From: Acetobacter syzygii | Lineage (GTDB): Bacteria > Pseudomonadota > Alphaproteobacteria > Acetobacterales > Acetobacteraceae | Length of the DNA stretch: 36,273 nucleotides | Assembly: GCF_000964225.1 (NCBI RefSeq) | Contig: NZ_BAMZ01000013.1 | Location: 1-36,273, forward strand | Reading direction: 5' to 3' | In this document: piece after piece, positions 14,902-24,360 of the stretch | How the letters are laid out: each line of letters starts with the position of its first letter | Position numbering within the stretch: the first letter of the stretch is position 1 | Program-made: the position numbers and the translations under genes | The notes under the pieces: model-generated | Databases searched by the model: none | Seen by the model: only the letters and a program-made list of their open reading frames with translations | Told to the model about the DNA's origin: nothing

Positions 14902-16215
14902 TCAAGCATTAGGTGTTTGTTCTGCCAGAGCATCCAGTCGGGCAGAAACGCTAAGGGCGTGGGCTTGCAGCCCTTCCGCGTGGGCCAACGCCACGGCGGA
15001 AGGGCCAATCCGGCGCAGGGCATCTGGCCCGCCGGACAGGAATGTGGTGCGCTTCATAAAGTCGTAAATGGACAGGCCAGAGGCAAAGCGCGCAGTGCGT
15101 GATGTGGGCAGAACATGGTTCGGTCCGCCCACGTAATCCCCCACGGCTTCGGGGCAGAAACGGCCAAGGAATGCCGCTCCCGCGTGCCGAACATGCACAA
15201 ACAGAGCCTCTGGATCGTCCACCATCAGTTCCAGGTGTTCGGGGGCCAGCCGGTTGGCCAGTTCCACGGCTTCCAGCAGATCGCGGGTAATCAGCACGGC
15301 CCCATTATGCTCCCAGCTCGCACCGGCAATGGCTGTGCGGGTCAGCACCTTAAGCTCCGCCTCGACTGCTTGAATAACTGTATCAGCAAAGGCTGCATCG
15401 GGGGTAATCAAGGTTGCCTGAGCCAGCTCGTCATGCTCGGCCTGAGCCAGCAGGTCGAGGGCGATCAACCGTGGGTCGGACCCCGAATCGGCAATGACCA
15501 CCACATCGGATGGTCCCGCGATGCTATCAATCCCAACATGGCCAAAAACCTGCCGCTTGGCTTCGGCTACATAGGCGTTGCCGGGGCCAACAATGCGGTC
15601 AACAGGGCGAATGGTCTGCGTACCATAAGCCATGGCTCCCACAGCCTGCGCACCGCCAACGCGGTAGATTTCGGTCACACCGGCGCGGTCGGCGGCGGCA
15701 AGGACCAGCGGGTTAATAACCCCATCGGGGGTTGGTACGCACATGGCCAGCCGTTTGACGCCTGCAACCTTGGCGGGAATGGCGTTCATCAGCACGGAGG
15801 AGGGGTAGGCAGCCTTGCCGCCCGGCACGTACAGCCCGGCTGCATCCAGCGGGATCCAGCGCATCCCCAGTGTCATCCCCACGTCGTCCGTGTAGCGTAT
15901 GTCCGAGGGAAGCTGTTTTTGGTGGAAGCTCTCAATCCGTCTGGCGGCAACATCCAGCGCATCCAGCAGTTCAGCACTGACCTGCGATTTGGCCTGAGCA
16001 ATTTCTTCCGCGGTAAAAGCCAGTTTTTCGGGTGTTACGGGCAGGCGGTCAAAGCGTTCGGTCAGGGCGCAAAGGGCGGTATCTCCCTCCTTGCGCACGG
16101 AGGCCAGAATATTGGTTACAGGGGTGGTCACTTCCTGCCCCTGTTCTTCCCGGTTGGTCAGCAGTGCTGCAAAAGCACTTTCAAAACCCGCGTCACGCGT
16201 ATCAAGCCGTTTCAT
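14902..16215 (-). CDS. hisD: Histidinol dehydrogenase
   Basis: A 437-residue zinc enzyme catalysing the last two oxidations of histidine synthesis (histidinol to histidine, NAD dependent). Family blocks seen: YVPGGKAAYPSSVLMNAIPAKVAGV, GGAQAVGAMAYGT, DRIVGPGNAYVAEAKRQVFG, IAGPSDVVVIAD, DLLAQAEHD and the catalytic LAPEHLELM (Glu-His). The length is normal. It starts 22 nt after the hisG stop, so both are probably cotranscribed. Confidence 0.98.
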   Translation of the reverse strand: MKRLDTRDAGFESAFAALLTNREEQGQEVTTPVTNILASVRKEGDTALCALTERFDRLPVTPEKLAFTAEEIAQAKSQVSAELLDALDVAARRIESFHQKQLPSDIRYTDDVGMTLGMRWIPLDAAGLYVPGGKAAYPSSVLMNAIPAKVAGVKRLAMCVPTPDGVINPLVLAAADRAGVTEIYRVGGAQAVGAMAYGTQTIRPVDRIVGPGNAYVAEAKRQVFGHVGIDSIAGPSDVVVIADSGSDPRLIALDLLAQAEHDELAQATLITPDAAFADTVIQAVEAELKVLTRTAIAGASWEHNGAVLITRDLLEAVELANRLAPEHLELMVDDPEALFVHVRHAGAAFLGRFCPEAVGDYVGGPNHVLPTSRTARFASGLSIYDFMKRTTFLSGGPDALRRIGPSAVALAHAEGLQAHALSVSARLDALAEQTPNA

Positions 16216-16237
16216 GGAATCCGATCTGCCTTACACA

Positions 16238-16963
16238 TTATTCTGCAGCGGTCGTGGTTCCCGCAAGCGCTGTGCGAAAGCGGGAAAGAATGCCGTCAAT
16301 CTGGTCCGGTCGGGTTTTCAGCGCCGTGCGGTTAATAATCAGGCGGCTGGAAACCTGCGCAATGGTTTCGACCTCTTTAAGCCCATTGGCACGCAGGGTG
16401 GAACCGGTATCCACCAGATCCACAATCAGGCGGGAAAGGCCCAGCATGGGGGCCAGTTCCATGGCACCATGCAAATGCACAATAGTGGCGTTAATGCCGC
16501 GTGCGGCAAAAAAGCGGCGGGTAATGGCGGGGTATTTGGTGGCAACCCGTACTTCCGACCAACTGGCCCATTCCTGCGGGTCATGCGGTAGGTGGGCGGG
16601 CTGGGCCACGGCAATGCGGCAGGCGCCAATGCCCAGATCAAGCGGTGCATAAATTTCGGGGTAGTCAAATTCCATCAGCACGTCAGAACCGCAAATACCT
16701 ACCTGTGCACCGCCTGCGGCAACAAAGGTGGCTACGTCAAACGAGCGGACACGGACAATATCCACGCCCGGATCTTCGGTGGAAAAACGCAGCTTGCGGC
16801 TGCTATCGCCCAGACAGTCAGCGGAAGGGGCCATGCCCGTACCGGCCATAAGTGGGGTAACGGCTTTGAGAATACGCCCTTTGGGCAGGGCTAGAACCAT
16901 TTGTCCGTCATGGCCCGAACCAAGCGCGTTTGCGGTCTGGCGGTCTGAAAAGGACTGGTTCAT
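16238..16963 (-). CDS. hisG: ATP phosphoribosyltransferase, short form
   Basis: A 241-residue enzyme for the first committed step of histidine synthesis (ATP + PRPP). Motifs: LALPKGRILK, VGICGSDVLME, the PRPP loop DLVDTGSTLRANGL. It lacks the C-terminal regulatory ACT-like domain of the long form, so it is the short form that needs HisZ for activity and feedback control; hisZ is not in this window. The start at 16963 is chosen because GGAG lies 5 nt upstream; an ATG 18 nt earlier is less well placed. Confidence 0.95.
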   Translation of the reverse strand: MNQSFSDRQTANALGSGHDGQMVLALPKGRILKAVTPLMAGTGMAPSADCLGDSSRKLRFSTEDPGVDIVRVRSFDVATFVAAGGAQVGICGSDVLMEFDYPEIYAPLDLGIGACRIAVAQPAHLPHDPQEWASWSEVRVATKYPAITRRFFAARGINATIVHLHGAMELAPMLGLSRLIVDLVDTGSTLRANGLKEVETIAQVSSRLIINRTALKTRPDQIDGILSRFRTALAGTTTAAE

Positions 16964-17043
16964 GCAAACTCCGGCAGGCAAGGCATTGAAATGCGGCCTG
17001 CTCTCCTAGCACAAGGTAGCCGGGAAGAAAAACCGGCAGCCTG

Positions 17044-17080
17044 CATTCCGGGTAGAAGAAAATCCCTCCTACCCGGAATG
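17044..17080 (-). terminator. Inverted repeat downstream of rne
   Basis: CATTCCGGGTAG (17044-17055) is the exact reverse complement of 17069-17080, a 12-bp stem with a 13-nt loop, 12 nt after the rne stop. A second hairpin GCCGG/CCGGC with T-rich loop follows on the minus strand. There is no clean U-run, so it may be an RNA-stabilising or processing structure rather than a strict terminator. Confidence 0.6.
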
Positions 17081-17091
17081 ACATGCGGGTT

Positions 17092-19893
17092 TTAGCGCTT
17101 CCACCACCCGGTACGGCGGCGGGTTGCGGGCGGGCTATCCTCAATCACGATCGGCTGGACCACTGATTCAGCCTTATCTTCCGTGGTGGAGGCAGGTGCC
17201 GCCTTTGCAGCCGGTGCATCTTCCGCACTGGTCGCGGCAGTTTTGCGCGTTGTACGGCGGCGCGTGGGCTTTTTAGGCTCAGCGGATTCCGCCGTCTGGG
17301 CCTCGGCAGTGCCTTCCGCCGCGTCCGTTACCGCGCTGGCAGCCGTTGTTTTGCTGCGTGTTGTGCGGCGGCGTGTCGGCTTTTTGGGGGCAACCTCGGC
17401 ACTGTCTTCAGCATCACCCTCTGGTGCGCTCTGAAGAGCCTCCTCCGCAGTGGCGCTTGCCGCTTCTGCTTTGGCAGCGGCAGTTTTGCGTGTTGTGCGG
17501 CGGCGCGTGGGCTTGGCAGGTGCCGGTTCGACCTCTGCCTCGTCCTGTAGAGCGGTTGCCTGTGGGGCAGGGGCGTCTTCGGTCACGCGCTTGGCTGGAG
17601 GCGCTTCCTGCACAGCGGGAGCCGGTGCTTTGGCAGGGGCGGGTCTGGGCTGTGCACTGTTTTCCAGCAGTTCAAAAATATCCGGCCCATCTCCAAACGG
17701 GTTGGCTGGTGTGGGGCCAGTCCATACAGCCCGTTGTGGCCGAGGTGCAGGGCCTTCCTCAATCATCACGCGCTGCTCAGGGGCCGATTCGCCTCCCTGC
17801 CGCTGTACGCGGGAGTGGCGGGTGCGGCGGCGGCCCGGCACAAGGTGGCTATCGGTCGCCTGTGGCTGGGCTGGCGCGGCGGGTGCAGTTTCTTCCGTTG
17901 CGTGTGCGCTCTCGGCTTCGTCCGCGTCATCGGCGCTGTCTTCGGTAGGTACGTTCTGCGTACCATTCTGGCCCTGTGCGTTACCATTCCCGTTGCCACC
18001 ACGGCGGCGACGGCGGCGACGGCGGCGGCGTGGCTCTTCATCCCCTCCTGCCGCAGTGTCTGCCGTTTCAGGCTGGGCTGCTGGTGCGCTGGGGGTGGCG
18101 GCTGCTACCGGCACGTCCACATCAACATCCACGTTTTCCACCGGTGGGAGCTGCTGGGCAGCAGGCATCGGGCGGGCATGGGCGCGACGTTCGATGCGGA
18201 TTTCCGGCGCTGGGAGCGAGTTATCGGGGGAGAACAGCACTTCCATCTGGTGGCGGTGCTCAATATTGGCCAGCCAGTCGCGCTTGTTGTTCAGGATGTA
18301 GAATGCAATTTCTGCAGCAACATGCACGGTAATGGCCGATGCACGGCGGCGTGCACCTTCTTCTTCCACCGAGCGGAGGACATGCAGAGCCGAGCTTTCC
18401 ACGCTGCGGGTCATGCCTGTGCCATTGCAGTGCGGGCAGACCGTAAAGGCGGCTTCCGCAACCGATGGGCGCAGCCTCTGGCGCGACATTTCCAGAAGCC
18501 CGAAGTGGGATATGGAACCAATCTGGATTCGGGCGCGGTCGTGGCGCAGGGCGTCTTTTAACCGGCGCTCGATGGTGGCGTTGTGGCGGCGGGATTCCAT
18601 GTCAATAAAGTCAATGACAATCAACCCGGCCAGGTCGCGCAGGCGCAACTGGCGCGCCACTTCATCTGCGGCTTCCTGATTGGTGCGGAAGGCGGTTTCT
18701 TCAATATTGCGCTGGCTTGTGGCCTTGCCGGAGTTCACGTCAATAGCGACCAGCGCTTCGGTCTGGTTGATGACCAGATACCCACCCGAACGCAGGGACA
18801 CCACGGGGGAGAACATGGCATCCAAATGCCCTTCCACATGGTAATGGGTAAAGAGCGGCTGGTGCTCCTTGCTCCACAGGCGAACTTTGTCGGCATGGTG
18901 GGGCATGAGCATCCGCATGAAGTCACGCGCGGCTTTCCACCCGTTTTCACCATCGACTACAATTTCGCTCACGTCACGCGTGTACACATCGCGGATGGCG
19001 CGTTTGACCAGACTGGCTTCTTCATAAATCAGAGCCGGGGCCATGGACTGGAGCGTATGTTCGCGAATGTCGTCCCACAGGTGGAGCAGGTATTCGCAGT
19101 CACGGGTAATTTCGGGGCCAGGGCGCTGTGCACCTGCGGTGCGTACGATCATGGCCATGCCGCGTGGCAGGTTAAGGCTGCTCACAATATCACGCAGGCG
19201 GCGGCGGTCGGCCACAGAGGTGATCTTGCGTGAGACACCACCACCACGCAGCGCGTTGGGCATAAGCACACAGTAGCGGCCTGCCAGTGAGACGTAGGTG
19301 GTCAGGGCGGCGCCCTTGTTGCCGCGTTCTTCCTTGACGACCTGCACAAGCAGAACCTGCCGACGGCGAATGACCTCCTGAATCCGGTAATTCCGCAGGA
19401 AGCGGGCAATGCGCTTTTGAATAAGCGCTTCCTCACCCGTGTCGGTCTCGCCGCTTACGTATTCGGGTGCATCCTGCCGGTTTTCGCCGTCTTCGCGCCC
19501 ATCCTCTTCAGCACTGCTGCGGGTGGCGTCCTGCTCTGTATCTTCTGCGGTGCTGGCAGCGTCTTCCTCATCGGAGTCGGCTGCGCCGTCTTCCATCAGG
19601 GTTTCTTCTTCAGCCTGGAGGGCCAGCAGCTTTTCGCGGTCGGCAACCGGGATCTGGTAATAGTCCGGGTGAATTTCGCTAAAGGCAAGAAAACCGTGCC
19701 GGTTGCCGCCATATTCAACAAAGGCGGCCTGCAGGCTGGGCTCTACGCGAATAACGCGGGCGAGGTAAATATTCCCCTTGAGCTGCTTTTTTGCAGCAGA
19801 TTCAACATCATAATCTTCAAGTCTATTTCCATCCATCACAACCACACGCGTTTCTTCTGCGTGTGTTGCGTCGATCAGCATCCGCTTTGACAT
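17092..19893 (-). CDS. rne: Ribonuclease E
   Basis: A 933-residue RNA degradosome scaffold and endoribonuclease. The N-terminal S1 domain is split by an acidic insertion (about residues 90-160, rich in Glu/Asp), as in other alphaproteobacteria. Catalytic VAIDVNSGKAT and LIVIDFIDMESRRHN, and the zinc link CPHCNGTG, are intact. The C-terminal third is disordered: a run of ten Arg (RRRRRRRRRR) and three copies of KPTRRRTTRK-type repeats in Ala/Glu spacers. The protein ends RRRTGWWKR; a C-terminal GWW motif is known to bind PNPase in Caulobacter RNase E. The start MSKRMLIDAT at 19893 is chosen because family members begin here; 22 extra upstream codons are unlikely. Confidence 0.97.
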   Translation of the reverse strand: MSKRMLIDATHAEETRVVVMDGNRLEDYDVESAAKKQLKGNIYLARVIRVEPSLQAAFVEYGGNRHGFLAFSEIHPDYYQIPVADREKLLALQAEEETLMEDGAADSDEEDAASTAEDTEQDATRSSAEEDGREDGENRQDAPEYVSGETDTGEEALIQKRIARFLRNYRIQEVIRRRQVLLVQVVKEERGNKGAALTTYVSLAGRYCVLMPNALRGGGVSRKITSVADRRRLRDIVSSLNLPRGMAMIVRTAGAQRPGPEITRDCEYLLHLWDDIREHTLQSMAPALIYEEASLVKRAIRDVYTRDVSEIVVDGENGWKAARDFMRMLMPHHADKVRLWSKEHQPLFTHYHVEGHLDAMFSPVVSLRSGGYLVINQTEALVAIDVNSGKATSQRNIEETAFRTNQEAADEVARQLRLRDLAGLIVIDFIDMESRRHNATIERRLKDALRHDRARIQIGSISHFGLLEMSRQRLRPSVAEAAFTVCPHCNGTGMTRSVESSALHVLRSVEEEGARRRASAITVHVAAEIAFYILNNKRDWLANIEHRHQMEVLFSPDNSLPAPEIRIERRAHARPMPAAQQLPPVENVDVDVDVPVAAATPSAPAAQPETADTAAGGDEEPRRRRRRRRRRGGNGNGNAQGQNGTQNVPTEDSADDADEAESAHATEETAPAAPAQPQATDSHLVPGRRRTRHSRVQRQGGESAPEQRVMIEEGPAPRPQRAVWTGPTPANPFGDGPDIFELLENSAQPRPAPAKAPAPAVQEAPPAKRVTEDAPAPQATALQDEAEVEPAPAKPTRRRTTRKTAAAKAEAASATAEEALQSAPEGDAEDSAEVAPKKPTRRRTTRSKTTAASAVTDAAEGTAEAQTAESAEPKKPTRRRTTRKTAATSAEDAPAAKAAPASTTEDKAESVVQPIVIEDSPPATRRRTGWWKR

Positions 19894-20423
19894 AAAAAGA
19901 AAAACTCCGGTGCGCTGGTGGCCAGCCTGAGCGGTGCTGTTGCCAACGTGGCTCAGCACGGAGCAGGGGCGCTTCCAGCGGGTATAAACAGGCGTGAACT
20001 GGAAAACCGAAGGTGCCTACAAAGCCCGCTGGCAGTCGCGCGCCAGTGCCCTGCAGGCATACTGGTGCCTGTGGTCTGGCCGAGATACTCAGGGCAATGG
20101 GGCGAGCTATGGTCGTGTATCCTTCAGTCATCGCTTTATAAGTCTTCTGGTTGCAGGGGTGCTGGCGGTTAATGCCGCGCAAACACAGCGCCCGGAAGAA
20201 AAACAAGCAGGGCGCACGGCAGGTACATTAATGCCCAGATGCCATGCACATTAAGCATGACCCAAATACCGCAAGACTGCAAGCTATTCGTAATAAAGGC
20301 TTTGAGCGGCAAATGAGTGGTTATTTTTTTGCCATTTTTCGGGCACAGTGCTTACGACAGGAACCTAAGGGATTAAAGGCGCGCTTTATGGCACCGCACA
20401 GGCCGGATCAGGTAAGGTCAAAC
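19894..20423. other. Divergent intergenic region rne / amidase
   Basis: About 530 bp between two divergently transcribed genes. The rne leader is long here, and RNase E genes often have autoregulatory leaders, but I can identify no specific stem-loop or confident promoter. Extended N-terminal frames for both genes cross this region and are not accepted as coding. Confidence 0.5.
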
Positions 20424-21311
20424 ATGCTCCTGCTGCCTCGTTCTTCCATGCCATTGCTTGTGCCGCGCAGAACATTTGTCCGCCGCGCGGGCTGTGGTGT
20501 GGTGGCAGGTACTGTTCTGGCAGGGGCAACGGGTGTGCCAGCGCTTGCGCGCACCCCTCATGCGGGGCGTGCGGGTGTGCTCCATGTGCCTGCCGTGGTG
20601 GGGCGCGCAGCCCCCCCCAGGCCGCTGGTTATGCTGGACCCCGGCCATGGGGGCAAAGACCCTGGTGCCATAGGGTTTTCTGGGACTTATGAAAAGCATG
20701 TGGCGGAGGCGGCTGCGCAGGAGTTATCGCGCCAGTTGTTGGCTACGGGGCGCTACCGTGTGGCGCTTACGCGCTCTAGCGATCATTTTATTCCGCTTGA
20801 TGGTCGGGTGGATATGGCGCAGCAGCATGGAGCATCGCTCTTTATTTCCATGCATGCGGATGCTCTGCACAACGCCAGTGTGCGGGGGGCGAGTGTGTAC
20901 ACCCATGCGCATGGTGCATCGGATAGTCAGACAGCCGATCTGGCGCGGACGGAAAATAGCGCAGACCGTTTTGGCGGCCCTATGGTGCATGGAGCCTCGC
21001 CCGAGGTGCAGCGTATTTTGGCCAGTCTGGTTACTGAGGAAACGCGCAAAGGCTCTTCCCATATGGCGCAGGCTGTTGTGTCTGCCTTTCAGTCCCGCGT
21101 GCAGCTTTTAACGCATCCGCACCGCCATGCAGCATTTGCGGTGCTTAAATCCGCTCAAATTCCCTCTGTATTGGTGGAAATGGGTTTTATGTCCAACCGG
21201 CTGGATGAAGCCGCTTTGCGGCAGGCTGGTCACAGGGCCATGGTGGCGGGTGCCATGTGTGATGCCGTTAATCGGTATTTTGCTTCTGCCGGTGCAGGGC
21301 TTGCTGGCTAA
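20424..21311 (+). CDS. N-acetylmuramoyl-L-alanine amidase
   Basis: A 295-residue Amidase_3-type zinc hydrolase that cleaves the amide bond between muramic acid and the stem peptide. Zinc motifs: LDPGHGGKDPGA (His), TYEKHVAEA (Glu) and FISMHADAL (His); the C-terminal SVLVEMGFMSN holds the catalytic Glu region. The N-terminus has a Tat-like PRRTFVRRAGCG followed by a hydrophobic stretch ending ALA, so export by Tat is likely, as for AmiA/AmiC. The start at 20424 has AAGG six nt upstream; ATGs at 20388 and 20448 are alternatives. A separate AMIN domain is absent. Confidence 0.92.
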   Translation: MLLLPRSSMPLLVPRRTFVRRAGCGVVAGTVLAGATGVPALARTPHAGRAGVLHVPAVVGRAAPPRPLVMLDPGHGGKDPGAIGFSGTYEKHVAEAAAQELSRQLLATGRYRVALTRSSDHFIPLDGRVDMAQQHGASLFISMHADALHNASVRGASVYTHAHGASDSQTADLARTENSADRFGGPMVHGASPEVQRILASLVTEETRKGSSHMAQAVVSAFQSRVQLLTHPHRHAAFAVLKSAQIPSVLVEMGFMSNRLDEAALRQAGHRAMVAGAMCDAVNRYFASAGAGLAG

Positions 21312-21433
21312 TATTTTAAGGTAGTTGTGGTTGCGGCTGAGGGGCAGATTAAGCCGCTTTGGCGCACCAATGTTAGGGGCAAGCCAATAAAGTTTTTAAG
21401 GATCGGTTTTTTAAAAAGGAAGGGGTCCAGAAA

Positions 21434-21460
21434 AGCAGAAGCCCCCTTGCGGGGGCTGCT
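21434..21460 (-). terminator. Rho-independent terminator of tRNA-Leu
   Basis: Read on the minus strand, AGCA...GCCCCC-GCAA-GGGGGC...TGCT forms a strong hairpin with a GCAA tetraloop, followed by TTTTCT. It lies 30 nt beyond the tRNA 3' end and may also stop transcripts from the amidase on the plus strand. Confidence 0.85.
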
Positions 21461-21489
21461 TAGCTTTAACAAATTCCCGGGGGAGAATT

Positions 21490-21576
21490 TGGTGCCCAGA
21501 AGAAGACTCGAACTTCCACAACCTTTCGGTCACAGGTACCTGAAACCTGCGCGTCTACCAATTCCGCCATCTGGGC
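21490..21576 (-). tRNA. tRNA-Leu (CAG)
   Basis: An 87-nt class II tRNA on the minus strand: acceptor GCCCAGA/TCTGGGC, D arm GGCGGAATTGGTAGACGC, anticodon stem CAGGT/ACCTG with loop TTCAGGT (anticodon CAG), a long variable arm TGTGACCGAAAGGTTGTG, a T arm with TTCGAGT, discriminator A and encoded CCA. Confidence 0.96.
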
Positions 21577-21762
21577 TCAAATGGCAACCCGGAGTGTTCC
21601 GGGCTGGTGAAGAGGCATTTACCCCGCGTGGTGGATAGCGTCAACAGGCAAAATGATTTTTTTTGACGAATTTGTGTCACGCTGTGCTCTGGCCTGTTGG
21701 GAATGAATGCAACACAGTGTGCTGGCGACCGTAACGTGCGGAAAAAACAGAAGGATGCGGGC

Positions 21763-22719
21763 ATGAGTGGGAGCAGGATTGCTGCCGTGCTGGGTGGGAA
21801 CGGCTTTGTGGGGCGGTATGTTGTGCAGTGCCTGGCGCAGGCCGGGTACACGGTCCGGGTGGCCAGCCGCCGGCCGGACCTTGGTGCGCTGCTGCGGCCT
21901 ATGGGGCGCGTGGGGCAGGTGGCACCTTTTTATGCTTCTGTGCTGGACGATAACGCCGTGGCCTGCGTGGTGCGTGATGCCGAGGTTGTGGTTAATCTGG
22001 CTGCCGTGCTGTCCTCTTCCTCCGCGCAGAGCCTGCGTGCGGTGAATGTGGAGGGGGCAGGGCGTGTTGCCCGTCTGGCGGCAGAGGCCGGTGTTGCCCG
22101 CTATGTTCATATGTCGGCCCTTGGTGCATCGGCGGATGCCCCCTCTGCTTATGGTCGCAGCCGTGCGGAAGGGGAGGCGCTGGTCCGGCAGTATTGTCCC
22201 GGTGCCTCCATTGTGCGTCCGTCAGTCATTTTTGGGCCGGAGGATCGGTTTTTTAACCTGTTTGCCACCCTTGCCCGTTACCTGCCCTTTATGCCGGTGT
22301 ATGGTGCGACCACCCGTGTGCAGCCCGTTTATGTGGGGGATGTGGCGCAGGTGGTGGCGCAGGTGGCGACTAAGCCCGAACTGGCTGGTCGGGTCTGGCA
22401 GCTTGGTGGGCCAGAAGTTATGACCATGCAGGAAATAGCTGCTTATGTTCTGCAGCAGACACAGCGGGATCGGCCTGTGGTGCGCATACCCATGGGGCTG
22501 GCGCGGTTGCAGGCGTCTGTTCTGGAGCGTTTGCCCGGTAAAATGCTCACGCGGGACCAGTTGCTTATGCTCTCGCAGGATAACGTGGTGCCTCCTGAGG
22601 AATCGGGGTTTGATGTGCTGGGGCTGGTGCCAACCAGTGTGCAGGCCTGTGTGCCGTTTTACCTGGAGCGCTACAGGGCTGGTGGCGGTCGCTCGGGTGT
22701 TTTTGTTCCGCAGCGCTAG
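21763..22719 (+). CDS. NDUFA9-like atypical SDR (NAD(P)-binding epimerase family)
   Basis: A 318-residue extended short-chain dehydrogenase-like protein resembling the complex I NDUFA9 subunit family. It has a Rossmann motif VLGGNGFVGRYVV, a VVNLAAVLS strand, HMSALGA, and YGRSRAEGE where the usual YxxxK has Arg in place of Lys. This is followed by VRPSVIFGPEDRFFN, the family signature. A catalytic role is doubtful with the Lys missing; alphaproteobacterial homologues are thought to relate to complex I or quinone metabolism. The start at 21763 has AAGGA seven nt upstream; an in-frame ATG at 21697 is less likely. Confidence 0.88.
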   Translation: MSGSRIAAVLGGNGFVGRYVVQCLAQAGYTVRVASRRPDLGALLRPMGRVGQVAPFYASVLDDNAVACVVRDAEVVVNLAAVLSSSSAQSLRAVNVEGAGRVARLAAEAGVARYVHMSALGASADAPSAYGRSRAEGEALVRQYCPGASIVRPSVIFGPEDRFFNLFATLARYLPFMPVYGATTRVQPVYVGDVAQVVAQVATKPELAGRVWQLGGPEVMTMQEIAAYVLQQTQRDRPVVRIPMGLARLQASVLERLPGKMLTRDQLLMLSQDNVVPPEESGFDVLGLVPTSVQACVPFYLERYRAGGGRSGVFVPQR

Positions 22720-22723
22720 GTTG

Positions 22724-22756
22724 CGGACAAAAAGGTCCGGAATGTTCCCTTTTATT
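22724..22756 (+). terminator. Possible terminator after the NDUFA9-like gene
   Basis: CGGAC (22724-22728) pairs with GTCCG (22735-22739) across an A-rich loop, followed by CCCTTTTATTTTG. The stem is only 5 bp and the T-run is delayed, so this is a modest call. Confidence 0.45.
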
Positions 22757-22914
22757 TTGCAAAAAATGCGTTTTTTAGGGGGTGTTCGGGCCTAAAATTA
22801 AAATAGGTAAGCAATACTGTCTTTTTATCTGCAACGATAAAGTGCACCTTCCCTCCTGCTTGATTTTAGGGGGGCGGGGTCTGTCTGGCGCGCCCTTGTA
22901 GCCGGGGATGGCGT

Positions 22915-24360
22915 ATGACAACCAAGATGCTCAAATTCGTCTCCGTTCCGCAAAAGCAGCCGGAAAAACGCATGGCGGCTGATCGGCGGACGGATTTTGA
23001 CGAAATTTATAATGACTTTAAGCCCGAACAGGCTACGGAACAGGCAAGCCGCTGCTCGCAGTGTGGTGTGCCGTTCTGCTCCGTGCACTGCCCGTTGGGG
23101 AACAACATTCCCGACTGGCTTATGCTGACGGCTCAAGGGCGGCTGGAGGAAGCTTATGGCGTATCCTCCGCGACCAACACATTCCCCGAAATTTGCGGCC
23201 GTATTTGCCCGCAGGACCGTCTGTGCGAAGGGAGCTGCGTGATCGAACCGGGGTTCGAGAGCGTGACCATCGGTGCGGTTGAGCGGTTTATTACCGATAC
23301 GGCGTTTGAGAATGGTTGGGTCAAACCCGTAACCCCCATGCGTGAACGTGCGGAATCCGTGGGCATTGTAGGGGCAGGTCCTGCGGGTCTGGCAGCAGCG
23401 GACCAACTGCGTGCGCAAGGTTACAAGGTGCATGTGTACGACCGGTATGACCGCGTTGGCGGCCTGCTGGTTTACGGTATTCCCGGCTTTAAACTGGAAA
23501 AACATATTGTGGCCCGCCGGCACGAACTGCTGGCCGAAGGTGGAGTGGTCTTTCATCTCGGGCAGGGGATCGGGAGTGGTGCGAACGACTTGTCCTTTGC
23601 GGAGTTGCGTGGGCGGCACAATGCCCTGCTGATCGCAACCGGCGTGTACAAATCGCGCGAGATTGGTGGGCCGGGTGCCGGTCTGGCCGGGATCGAAAAA
23701 GCACTGGATTACCTGACCGCTTCCAACCGCCGCTCTCTGGGTGATGTGCTGCCAGAAGAGGCACAGGCGCTGGATGCTGCGGGCAAAAACGTGGTGGTGC
23801 TCGGTGGTGGCGATACCGCCATGGACTGCGTGCGCACCGCTATTCGTCAGGGCGCCAGATCCGTGCGCTGCCTCTACCGGCGCGATAAGGCCAACATGCC
23901 CGGCTCCGCGCGCGAAGTTAAGAACGCGGAAGAAGAAGGTGTGCAGTTTGAATGGCTGGCTGCCCCCGAGGCCTTCCTTGGCGATAAGCATGTCACCGGG
24001 GTGCGCGCATCCCGCATGAAGCTGGGCCTGCCCGATGCATCTGGCCGCCAGTCGGTGGAACCGCTGGAAGGTTCGTCCTTTACACTCGAGGCTGATCTGG
24101 TCATTGCGGCTCTGGGCTTTGACCCCGAACCCCTGCCACAGATGTGGGATGAGCCAGCATTGGCTGTCTCGCGCTGGGGTACGCTCAAGGTGGACCAGAA
24201 CAGCTTTATGACATCCCTGCCCGGTGTGTTTGCCGCAGGGGATATTGTGCGCGGGGCCAGTCTGGTCGTGTGGGCGATCAAGGATGGGCGGGATGCAGCC
24301 CAAAGCATTCACCAGTGGATCAAGGCCGATGCAACGGCTCGTACGGCGGAGCAGGGATAA
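22915..24360 (+). CDS. gltD: Glutamate synthase small (beta) subunit
   Basis: A 481-residue flavoprotein that takes electrons from NADPH and passes them to the large subunit. The N-terminal Cys-rich iron-sulfur region CSQCGVPFCSVHCPLGNNIPDW and ICGRICPQDRLCEGSC is complete. The FAD Rossmann motif VGIVGAGPAGLAAADQ and the NADPH motif VVVLGGGDTAMDCVRTA follow, with the C-terminal GVFAAGDIVRGASLVVWAI FAD-closing motif. Its TAA overlaps the gltB ATG (TAATG). The reverse order gltD before gltB is notable but not unique. The 195-bp upstream gap holds no gene. Confidence 0.98.
   Translation: MTTKMLKFVSVPQKQPEKRMAADRRTDFDEIYNDFKPEQATEQASRCSQCGVPFCSVHCPLGNNIPDWLMLTAQGRLEEAYGVSSATNTFPEICGRICPQDRLCEGSCVIEPGFESVTIGAVERFITDTAFENGWVKPVTPMRERAESVGIVGAGPAGLAAADQLRAQGYKVHVYDRYDRVGGLLVYGIPGFKLEKHIVARRHELLAEGGVVFHLGQGIGSGANDLSFAELRGRHNALLIATGVYKSREIGGPGAGLAGIEKALDYLTASNRRSLGDVLPEEAQALDAAGKNVVVLGGGDTAMDCVRTAIRQGARSVRCLYRRDKANMPGSAREVKNAEEEGVQFEWLAAPEAFLGDKHVTGVRASRMKLGLPDASGRQSVEPLEGSSFTLEADLVIAALGFDPEPLPQMWDEPALAVSRWGTLKVDQNSFMTSLPGVFAAGDIVRGASLVVWAIKDGRDAAQSIHQWIKADATARTAEQG

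Noticed and set aside
15115..16335. 406-codon plus-strand frame opposite hisD
   Set aside because: Shadow of hisD; Gly/His/Gln-rich with no motifs.
21327..21638. 103-codon frame over the tRNA-Leu region
   Set aside because: It translates a terminator and the tRNA; not a gene.
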